From assembly GCA_038254195.1 (NCBI GenBank), contig JBBSGJ010000042.1:1-14269 (forward strand): a stretch of 14,269 bases of DNA, in the 5' to 3' direction. Origin of the DNA: JBBQAA01 sp038254195. Lineage in GTDB: Bacteria > Actinomycetota > Thermoleophilia > Solirubrobacterales > Solirubrobacteraceae. The notes under the pieces were generated by a model. It was not told the origin of the DNA. It ran no database searches and worked only from the letters and a program-made list of their open reading frames with translations. Shown here piece by piece: positions 1-4,554 of this stretch (position 1 is the first letter of the stretch; the number at the start of each line of letters is the position of its first letter). A program made the position numbers and the translations under genes.

Positions 1-2
1 AA

Positions 3-314
3 CACGAATGGGCGGAGCTCTTTGAGAAGCTGGCGGATCGAGTGGGACGGGGGATCAGGTACGGGGAGCCGCCCGCAGGATGGCGAGTCGACTGGGCCCG
101 AGGATATGACCGCGACGCCGGCATGCTCTCGCGCAGGCGACGCTACGAGATCGGTGCGGACGCTATGCGCGCTCGATTCGTGGCCGAGGGCGAGTTCGCG
201 GGACGACCTGAGATCGAGATCGTCGCGCTGGTGGCGGAGTCCGAGGACGATCTGCTTGTCACCCACGGCCGGTACTTTCTCGGCCTCACTGAGCTCGCTG
301 AACGCATCGCCTGA
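3..314 (+). CDS. C-terminal part of an unrecognised protein
   Basis: The reading frame is open from the left edge of the window to the TGA at 312-314, giving 103 visible residues. It begins HEWAELFEKLADRVGRG and ends ELAERIA. An in-frame GTG at 42 exists, but the acidic/hydrophobic pattern of the 13 codons before it looks coding, so the true start is probably outside the window. The visible part is charged and soluble, with no membrane segment or signal peptide. It has a basic patch (LSRRRRYEIGADAMRARF), then an alternating hydrophobic stretch (PEIEIVALVAESEDDLLVT) that could form two beta strands, and a final short helix. I do not recognise a family and assign no function. A 236-nt gap separates it from the peptidase gene downstream. 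Confidence 0.55.
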   Translation, partial: HEWAELFEKLADRVGRGIRYGEPPAGWRVDWARGYDRDAGMLSRRRRYEIGADAMRARFVAEGEFAGRPEIEIVALVAESEDDLLVTHGRYFLGLTELAERIA

Positions 315-498
315 GCGGTTCTGCGCCGGCAGGCCCGCATGGCTTGCGCGCCGCGCCCTGGCTGGTCACGCGGTGTTGCGCCGACGTAGAGCGGCCACCG
401 CCCATTACCGCGCTCGGCGGCACTTTCGGATCCATCAGGCAACCAATCAGGAGCTCCACGGCAGGTTGAGGGTTCGCGGGTCGTCCCTCCCCTCCGCT

Positions 499-520
499 GT
501 CAGGCGAAGGGGCGCCTGAC
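499..520 (+). promoter_or_regulatory. Perfect 8-bp inverted repeat upstream of the peptidase
   Basis: GTCAGGCG (499-506) and CGCCTGAC (513-520) are perfect reverse complements around a 6-nt loop, AAGGGG. No T-tract follows. The right arm sits where a -35 element for the 537-542 box would lie. It could therefore be an operator for the peptidase gene or a simple terminator hairpin for the upstream gene. The sequence alone does not decide. Confidence 0.4.
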
Positions 521-536
521 CTGAGCCGAGAGCGCG

Positions 537-542
537 TACCTT
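537..542 (+). promoter_or_regulatory. -10 box for the M29 peptidase gene, probably leaderless
   Basis: TACCTT fits the actinobacterial -10 consensus TANNNT and lies 8 nt before the GTG at 551. Transcription would begin at or next to the start codon. No Shine-Dalgarno sequence is present between the box and the GTG, which agrees with leaderless translation. A CTGACC at 516-521 could be a weak -35 but leaves a short 15-bp spacer. Confidence 0.45.
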
Positions 543-550
543 GACCGCCC

Positions 551-1750
551 GTGGACGCTTCCACCCTCGATCGCCTCGCCGACCTCCTCGTGGGCTTCGG
601 CGCCAACGTCCAGCCCGGCCAGATCGTCGCCGTGGGCTCCGAGCTCGGCAAGGAGGAGCTCACGCGCCGTGTGGTGGCCAGCGCCTACCGCCACGGTGCG
701 CGCTTCGTCGACGTGAGCTACTGGGATCCCCACGTCAAGCGCGAGCGCATCCTCCACGCCGCCGAGGACACCCTGGAGTTCGTCCCGCCCTGGTACGGCG
801 AGCGGGTCCTCGCCCTCGGGCGCGAGCGCGCGGCGCGCATCCACCTCGCGGGCGCGGCGGAGCCCGGGTTGCTGGAGGATCTCGACCCCGTGCGCGCGGG
901 GCGCGATCAGCTCCCGCGCGTCGTCGAGATGCTCCAGGTCGTGCAGGAGCGCACGACGAACTGGACTATCGGGCCGGCGCCGACGCCCGGCTGGGCGCAG
1001 CAGGTCTTTCCGGAGCTGGACGCGGGGGAGGCTCTGCGGGCCCTGGAGGACGACGTGCTCCACGTCCTGCGCCTGGACGCCGAGGACCCCGTCGCCGCGT
1101 GGCGCGAGCGCCAGGACGCGCTCGTGGCCGCGGCGGAGAAGCTCGGGGCCCGGCACTTCGTCGCGCTGCGCTTCCGGGGCCCGGGGACCGACCTGCGCGT
1201 CGGCCTGCTGCCCTCCTCGCGCTGGATCGCCGCCCGCTTCGAGACCGCCGAGGGCATCGTCCACGCCCCGAACCTCCCGTCCGAGGAGGTCTTCACGACC
1301 CCGGACCCCGAGCAGACCGAGGGCCACGTCACGGCGACGAAGCCGCTCGTGCTCGGCGGGCAGATCGTCGAGGGGCTGCGGGTGGAGTTCGCCGGCGGCC
1401 GTGCCGTGCGCATCGACGCCGAGCGCGGCCGGGAGGCGATGGAGACCCTCGTGGGCAAGGACGACGGCGGTGTCCGGCTCGGTGAGGTCGCGCTCGTCGA
1501 CGGGTCGGGACGGATCGGCCCGCTCGGGCGCGTCTTCTACGACACCCTGCTCGACGAGAACGCGGCCTCCCACGTCGCGCTCGGACAGGCCTACGGTTTC
1601 GCGGTGGACGACGACGGCGACCGCGAGCGGGCCAACTCCTCGCAGATCCACACGGACTTCATGATCGGCGCTCCAGAGGTCGAGGTCCTCGGCGTGGAGG
1701 CCGACGGGACCGAGGCGCCGGTCCTCTCGGACGGCGTCTGGCGCCTCTAG
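551..1750 (+). CDS. M29 family metallo-aminopeptidase (AmpS/PepS type)
   Basis: The 399-residue product has the length and layout of peptidase family M29, co-catalytic metal exopeptidases that remove N-terminal residues from peptides in the cytoplasm. The N-terminal half is a Rossmann-like region (LARLL-type start, GANVQPGQIVAV at 18-29). The C-terminal half carries the metal site. The expected ligands can be read as E246 (SEEVFTTPD), E312 (GEVALVD), H341 (ASHVALGQAY), H367 and D369 (SQIHTDFMIG), and Y348 fits the conserved catalytic tyrosine. The spacing between the first Glu, second Glu and first His (66 and 29 residues) matches the family as I remember it. The GTG start is chosen because MDASTLDRLADLLV aligns with the usual N-terminus and a -10 box lies 8 nt upstream. 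It appears monocistronic, followed by a hairpin and tRNA-Ser. Its exact peptide specificity cannot be read from sequence. Confidence 0.93.
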   Translation: MDASTLDRLADLLVGFGANVQPGQIVAVGSELGKEELTRRVVASAYRHGARFVDVSYWDPHVKRERILHAAEDTLEFVPPWYGERVLALGRERAARIHLAGAAEPGLLEDLDPVRAGRDQLPRVVEMLQVVQERTTNWTIGPAPTPGWAQQVFPELDAGEALRALEDDVLHVLRLDAEDPVAAWRERQDALVAAAEKLGARHFVALRFRGPGTDLRVGLLPSSRWIAARFETAEGIVHAPNLPSEEVFTTPDPEQTEGHVTATKPLVLGGQIVEGLRVEFAGGRAVRIDAERGREAMETLVGKDDGGVRLGEVALVDGSGRIGPLGRVFYDTLLDENAASHVALGQAYGFAVDDDGDRERANSSQIHTDFMIGAPEVEVLGVEADGTEAPVLSDGVWRL

Positions 1751-1761
1751 ACTCCGGCGCT

Positions 1762-1778
1762 CGTTCCCGCCGGGAACG
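1762..1778 (+). terminator. Hairpin between peptidase gene and tRNA-Ser
   Basis: CGTTCCC (1762-1768) pairs perfectly with GGGAACG (1772-1778) over a 3-nt loop, 12 nt after the peptidase stop codon and 3 nt before the tRNA. There is no T-tract, so it may be a weak terminator, a processing signal at the tRNA 5' end, or both. Confidence 0.4.
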
Positions 1779-1781
1779 CAC

Positions 1782-1870
1782 GGAGAGGTGCCGGAGCGGC
1801 TGAACGGGCACGACTGGAAATCGTGTGACGGGGGCAACCTCGTCCGAGGGTTCGAATCCCTCTCTCTCCG
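1782..1870 (+). tRNA. tRNA-Ser (anticodon GGA)
   Basis: The 89-nt class II tRNA folds fully. The acceptor strand GGAGAGG (1782-1788) pairs with TCTCTCC (1863-1869). The anticodon stem CACGA/TCGTG encloses the loop CTGGAAA with anticodon GGA at 1816-1818, reading UCC and UCU serine codons. A long variable arm (ACGGGGGCAACCTCGT region), typical of tRNA-Ser, follows. The T arm is GAGGG-TTCGAAT-CCCTC. The discriminator base is G1870, as expected for serine tRNAs, and CCA is not encoded (CTCA follows). Confidence 0.96.
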
Positions 1871-1910
1871 CTCAAGGGTGGTCCGCCGCCCTCTCGGGTG
1901 CCTCGCGGGC

Positions 1911-1916
1911 TACGCT
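1911..1916 (+). promoter_or_regulatory. Relic -10 box before the STAS remnant
   Basis: TACGCT lies 7 nt upstream of GTG 1924, the same geometry as the leaderless promoters elsewhere in this window. The GTG is one base out of frame with the STAS-like reading frame, so this looks like the surviving promoter of a decayed gene. Confidence 0.3.
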
Positions 1917-1923
1917 CGCTTAC

Positions 1924-2089
1924 GTGCCCTCCGCTCGAGGTCTCGCAGTCCGACGCGGACGGGGTGAGGGTGCTCGGGCTACGGGGCGAGGCGAACCCCA
2001 CCGTGCTGCGCCTCTTCGCGCTCACGGGAATGGACCGCACGTTCCGGATCGTCCCGGACCGGAAGGCGGCCCTCGCCGGTGCGGGCTGA
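1924..2089 (+). pseudogene. Broken STAS-domain (anti-sigma factor antagonist) remnant
   Basis: The frame ending at the TGA 2087-2089 reads PPLEVSQSDADGVRVLGLRG and then a segment ending TVLRLFALTGMDRTFRIVPD. The first piece resembles the N-terminal beta strands of SpoIIAA-like STAS domains. The second resembles their last helix and strand (the family pattern is VxRxxELTGLDRLFxIxPD). The roughly 50-60 residue core with the phosphorylatable Ser/Thr loop is missing. The apparent original GTG start (1924) is one base out of frame; removing one C from the CCC after it would restore GTG-CCT-CCG-CTC (VPPLEV). A downstream in-frame GTG at 1898 opens a 63-residue frame but gives an unlike-family N-terminus. 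I read this as a frameshifted and internally deleted relic. A short functional peptide is possible but less likely. Confidence 0.5.
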
Positions 2090-2114
2090 CCGCGCCTGGC
2101 GGCCTCGCCGCGGG

Positions 2115-2783
2115 CTACGCGACGGTGCGTTCGCTGCGCGTGCTGGGTGCGCCGCGGCGGGCGGAGGGGACCGTGCCGAAGACGTGGTCCCAGAGGGGTG
2201 AGCTCACGCCGTAGCCCGTGTCGTGATCCTGGAAGTGGTGGCGCATGTGCTGCGCGCGCAGCCGCCGCCCGAGCCGCGTCCGCGGTTGGTGATGGTGAAC
2301 GTGGTAGTGGGTCATGTCGTAGGCGAGGTACCCGAGCAGGAAGCCGGCGCCGAAGGCGAGCCACGCGACCGGCCCGAGGGCGACGCGGAAGACGAGGAGG
2401 AAGAGCGCCGACAACGGGACGGAGACCGACGGCGGCATCACGAGCCGCATGCGGTCGTTGGGGTGGTCGTGGTGGACCCCGTGGATGATGAAGTGCAGCC
2501 GCTGGCCGAGCGGATGGTCGGGCTCGAAGTGGAAGACGAGCCGGTGCAGCCAGTACTCCGTCAGGCTCCAGAACACGAGACCGCCGAGGATCCAGCCCAC
2601 GGAGGGGAGGGTTCCGGTGCGCTGGACCGCGAGGACGCCGAGCGCGACGATCACCGGCGCGAAGACCACCACGGGGACCACGGGGTGGACCCGGGAGAGC
2701 TTGTCGAGCAGCGGGTTGTCGAACAGCCGGGGCGAGGCGCGGAGCAGTTCCGCGCGACGGATGGGCGCCTCCCTGGTGGCCAT
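2115..2783 (-). CDS. Fatty acid hydroxylase / sterol desaturase family membrane protein
   Basis: The 222-residue product is an integral membrane di-iron enzyme of the fatty acid hydroxylase superfamily, close in shape to FA2H/Scs7-type fatty acid 2-hydroxylases. Hydrophobic segments lie at about 34-52, 62-78, 119-135 and 137-156. The histidine clusters are all present: H80-H85 (HRLVFH), H97, H101 and H104-H105 (HGVHHDHP), H159-H165 (HYHVHHH), and H179-H183 (HMRHHF) with H187 and H200. They would bind two irons at the cytosolic face. The start is chosen because a TAGCAT box lies 7 nt before the ATG. By family it would hydroxylate an acyl chain of a membrane lipid using O2; substrate and position are not readable. 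It follows the small DUF6812-like gene by 39 nt on the same strand but seems to have its own promoter. Confidence 0.88.
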   Translation of the reverse strand: MATREAPIRRAELLRASPRLFDNPLLDKLSRVHPVVPVVVFAPVIVALGVLAVQRTGTLPSVGWILGGLVFWSLTEYWLHRLVFHFEPDHPLGQRLHFIIHGVHHDHPNDRMRLVMPPSVSVPLSALFLLVFRVALGPVAWLAFGAGFLLGYLAYDMTHYHVHHHQPRTRLGRRLRAQHMRHHFQDHDTGYGVSSPLWDHVFGTVPSARRGAPSTRSERTVA

Positions 2784-2790
2784 GGTGAGG

Positions 2791-2796
2791 ATGCTA
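2791..2796 (-). promoter_or_regulatory. -10 box for the fatty acid hydroxylase gene, leaderless
   Basis: On the minus strand TAGCAT is followed by 7 nt and the ATG (2783-2781). This is too close for a leader with a Shine-Dalgarno site, so a leaderless transcript is likely. A TGGAAC about 16 nt further upstream could serve as the -35. Confidence 0.5.
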
Positions 2797-2822
2797 GACC
2801 CCCGGGGCGTTGGTTCCAGGCT

Positions 2823-3068
2823 CTAGGAGGTCGCTTCCAACGCGAGGATGATGTGCGCGCGTGAGACCGCCACGTAGGAGTGGCGCTCGGTCGGCCCCGA
2901 CCCGCCGACGCGGGAGATCTCGGCGTCCGTGAGCGCGAAGAAGTCGCGGTCTGCGGCGTTGAAGTAGTCCGTCACGCGCGAGCGCCAGCCGGCGTCGGGG
3001 AGCGAGAGCGTCCCGACGATCCGGTGCAGCGGCGTCTCGACGAGGATGCGGATCTCTTGTTCGTCCAT
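2823..3068 (-). CDS. Small conserved hypothetical protein (DUF6812-like)
   Basis: The 81-residue protein starts MDEQEIRILVETPLHRIVGT and contains the pattern IxGTLxLPxxxxRSRVTDYFN followed by DRDFFALTDAEI and, near the end, SYVAVSRAHIILA. As far as I recall this pattern belongs to a family of small beta-rich domains of unknown function (DUF6812): a GT-L turn, an R-x-[ST]D-x-[FL]N helix, an FLALTDAEI strand and a final strand in which a residue such as lysine or arginine precedes HI. No signal peptide or membrane segment is seen. A -10 box lies 9 nt before the ATG. It sits between the SRP RNA and the fatty acid hydroxylase gene, but nothing links it functionally to either. Confidence 0.7.
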   Translation of the reverse strand: MDEQEIRILVETPLHRIVGTLSLPDAGWRSRVTDYFNAADRDFFALTDAEISRVGGSGPTERHSYVAVSRAHIILALEATS

Positions 3069-3077
3069 GAGGGGGCG

Positions 3078-3083
3078 ATCCTA
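3078..3083 (-). promoter_or_regulatory. -10 box for the DUF6812-like gene, leaderless
   Basis: Minus strand TAGGAT, then 9 nt, then ATG at 3068. No separate Shine-Dalgarno site is apparent beyond the general G/C context. A weak TTCCGC -35 would lie 17 bp upstream, inside the hairpin that follows the SRP RNA. Confidence 0.45.
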
Positions 3084-3087
3084 GGCG

Positions 3088-3105
3088 TCCGCCCCGTGGG
3101 GCGGA
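3088..3105 (-). terminator. Hairpin just after the SRP RNA
   Basis: On the minus strand TCCGCCCC and GGGGCGGA form a perfect 8-bp stem with a 2-nt gap (in practice 7 bp with a 4-nt loop). The stem begins 3 nt after the 3' strand of the SRP terminal helix (3108). There is no long U-tract after it. The position suits a terminator or a 3' processing end of the SRP RNA. Confidence 0.45.
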
Positions 3106-3107
3106 AA

Positions 3108-3384
3108 GTGGACCGTGCACCCTCCGTCGAGGCGGGATGTCCGAGCGCTGGCGCTCGCTGGAGCTCCGGTCGGGCACTCCCGCTGCGCATGGAGGTGACC
3201 GCTTAAGGCTGCTTCCTTCCGGACCTGACCTGGTTCACGAGCCTCCACCGCGCGGGACCCGGCCATCGACGCCCCATCGGGCGGGCTGCCTCGTCATCCG
3301 AGGGCCCCTCGGGAGGGAGTTCGGCCTCGCTAGAGCGGATTGCGAGTACAGGGCACCGCTATCTCCCCGCCTAGCACGGTCCAC
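3108..3384 (-). ncRNA. ffs: Signal recognition particle RNA, large bacterial type with Alu domain
   Basis: The minus strand holds the universal SRP S-domain tip, AGGTCAGGTCCGGAAGGAAG, followed by CAGCC, with the GGAA tetraloop at 3220-3217, which binds Ffh. It is more than the approximately 100-nt 4.5S form. Upstream lies an Alu-type 5' domain (GTGCTAGGCGGGGAGATAGC, then GGTGCCCTGTACTCGC and AATCCGCTCTAGCGAGG), the pattern of the Bacillus-like large SRP RNA. The 5' strand GTGGACCGTGC (3384-3374) is perfectly complementary to the 3' strand GCACGGTCCAC (3118-3108), an 11-bp terminal helix that fixes both ends and a length near 277 nt. Close to the tip, GTGGAGG/CCTCCAT and TCCCGC/GCGGGA also pair. 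The 5' end overlaps the last codons and stop of the epimerase gene, and a -10 box lies 6-7 nt before it. Confidence 0.93.
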
Positions 3385-4270
3385 CCGCCAGGCTAGCGAG
3401 CCCCGCGTCCAGGCTCGTCCGGACCCGCCAACCCAGCAGCGCTCCGGCCCGTGAGGGGTCGAGGCAGGAGCGGCGCACCTCACCGGGGCGCTCGGGGGCG
3501 GGCTCGACCCGCAGACCCGGCAGGGCCGCGGCGAGCTCGAGGACGCTCGTCTCGCGCCCCGTCCCGATGTTCACGGCGCCGGTGGCCTCGGAACCGGCGG
3601 CGAGGAGGTTGGCCTCGACGATGTCGGCCACGTGGGCAAAGTCGCGGGTCTGGTTCCCGTCGCCGTACACGGCGGCGGGCAGGCCCTGCTCATGGCGGTG
3701 GCAGAAGATCGCCACCACGCCGCCCTCGCCGAGCGGGTCCTGACGGGGCCCGTAGACGTTGGCGTAGCGCAGCGCGATCGTCGACGGCCCGGCGGCGCGG
3801 GAGGCCAGCGCGAGGTACCCCTCGGCCGCGAGCTTGGCCTGTCCGTAGGGGGAGAGCGGAAGCTCGGGCGCGCCCTCGGGGGTGGGGACCACGTCCGCCT
3901 CGCCGTAGATCGCCCCGCCGGTGGAGGAGAAGACGACGCGCCGGGTGCCGGCGAGGGTCGCCGCGCGCAGGAGGTTGATCGTGCCGAGCACGTTGACGTG
4001 CGCGTCGTGCGCCGGATCGGCCACGGACGCGCGCACGTCGATCTGGGCGGCGAGGTGGAAGACGACCTCGGGGGCGTGGCCGAGGAGGACGTGGTCCAGG
4101 CCGGCGGCGTCGCGGACGTCGAGGAGCTCGAGCGGCGCGCGCGCGTCGAGGTTCTCCCGCCGCCCGGTGGTCAGCGTGTCGACGACCACGACGTCATCCC
4201 CCCGCGCCAGGAGCGCGTCGACGACGTGGGACCCGATGAAGCCGGCCCCGCCGGTGACGAGCGCGCGCAT
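3371..4270 (-). CDS. galE: NAD-dependent epimerase, UDP-glucose 4-epimerase (GalE1) type
   Basis: The 299-residue product is an extended short-chain dehydrogenase/reductase. The NAD-binding GGAGFIGSH is at 7-15 with D31 at the end of the second strand, the usual choice for NAD over NADP. HLAAQIDVR (72-80), the active-site SST (115-117), and Y142 with K146 (SPYGQAK) are in place. NVYGPRQDP (171-179) and GDGNQTRDF (203-211) form the sugar-nucleotide pocket. These blocks closely resemble actinobacterial GalE1 proteins, which interconvert UDP-glucose and UDP-galactose in the cytoplasm. Related NDP-sugar epimerases or dehydratases share them, so the substrate is a family-level inference. The ATG at 4270 directly precedes the nucleotide-binding motif. 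Its last codons and TAG overlap the 5' end of the SRP RNA by about 14 nt, and it is divergent from tRNA-Val. Confidence 0.87.
   Translation of the reverse strand: MRALVTGGAGFIGSHVVDALLARGDDVVVVDTLTTGRRENLDARAPLELLDVRDAAGLDHVLLGHAPEVVFHLAAQIDVRASVADPAHDAHVNVLGTINLLRAATLAGTRRVVFSSTGGAIYGEADVVPTPEGAPELPLSPYGQAKLAAEGYLALASRAAGPSTIALRYANVYGPRQDPLGEGGVVAIFCHRHEQGLPAAVYGDGNQTRDFAHVADIVEANLLAAGSEATGAVNIGTGRETSVLELAAALPGLRVEPAPERPGEVRRSCLDPSRAGALLGWRVRTSLDAGLASLAGGPC
3390..3395 (-). promoter_or_regulatory. -10 box for the SRP RNA, inside the epimerase coding region
   Basis: Minus strand TAGCCT is followed by GGCGGGT and then the first bases of the SRP terminal helix (about 3384-3383), the right distance for transcription start. 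The box lies within the last codons of the epimerase gene. I see no convincing -35. Confidence 0.4.
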
Positions 4271-4280
4271 GGGGGCGCGG

Positions 4281-4290
4281 ACGCTAGCCT
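4281..4290. promoter_or_regulatory. Overlapping divergent -10 boxes, galE and tRNA-Val
   Basis: The ten bases ACGCTAGCCT read TAGCCT on the plus strand (4285-4290), 12 nt before the tRNA-Val 5' end, and TAGCGT on the minus strand (4286-4281), 10 nt before the galE ATG. The two TANNNT boxes share the central TA. If both are real, one polymerase would exclude the other. No good -35 is visible on either side. Confidence 0.35.
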
Positions 4291-4302
4291 GACCTGCCCC
4301 CC

Positions 4303-4374
4303 GGGCGCGTAGCTCAGCGGGAGAGCGCTCGCCTCACACGCGAGAGGTCGCTGGTTCGAAACCAGCCGCGCCCA
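4303..4374 (+). tRNA. tRNA-Val (anticodon CAC)
   Basis: All arms fold. The acceptor GGGCGCG (4303-4309) pairs with CGCGCCC (4367-4373). The D stem is GCTC/GAGC. The anticodon stem CTCGC/GCGAG has loop CTCACAC with anticodon CAC at 4335-4337, reading the GUG codon that dominates in GC-rich genomes. The T arm is GCTGG-TTCGAAA-CCAGC, and A4374 is the discriminator. CCA is not encoded (CTT follows). The 180 nt from here to the next gene contain nothing I can name. Confidence 0.96.
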
Positions 4375-4554
4375 CTTCTCCGAACGCCCAGCGCCGCGGC
4401 CTCGAGAGGACCGGGTCACGCCGCCGATGGACTGGTCTCCGAGCAGGTGCGTGTGCACGCCCGAGGCTCTCGGCGGCCTCTCCGACGAGGTCCTCGACGT
4501 CGTGCTCGCGCTCCTGGCGGCGCCCGGGCCCCTGCCGCGTGATCCAATAGCCCG

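Larger units (their letters stand above)
315..550. other. Intergenic region before the peptidase gene
   Basis: There is no convincing gene in these 236 bases: the frames that cross it on either strand lack family signatures and run into neighbours as shadows. The only structure I see is the perfect inverted repeat at 499-520 and the promoter-like box at 537-542 next to the peptidase start. Confidence 0.5.

Noticed and set aside
3142..3157. CGAGCGC-TG-GCGCTCG hairpin as terminator of the SRP RNA
   Set aside because: It lies inside the large SRP RNA, upstream of the terminal helix, so it is part of the RNA and not a terminator.
3171..3262. Small 4.5S-type SRP RNA of about 92 nt
   Set aside because: The S-domain tip alone gives this size, but the Alu-type 5' domain and the exact terminal helix 3374-3384/3108-3118 show that the RNA is the large type.
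4375..4554. Possible small gene between tRNA-Val and GH2a
   Set aside because: Frames on both strands lack a credible start and stop pair; the minus-strand frame has some acidic helix-like content (EHDVEDLVGEAAESLG) but no start and no family match.
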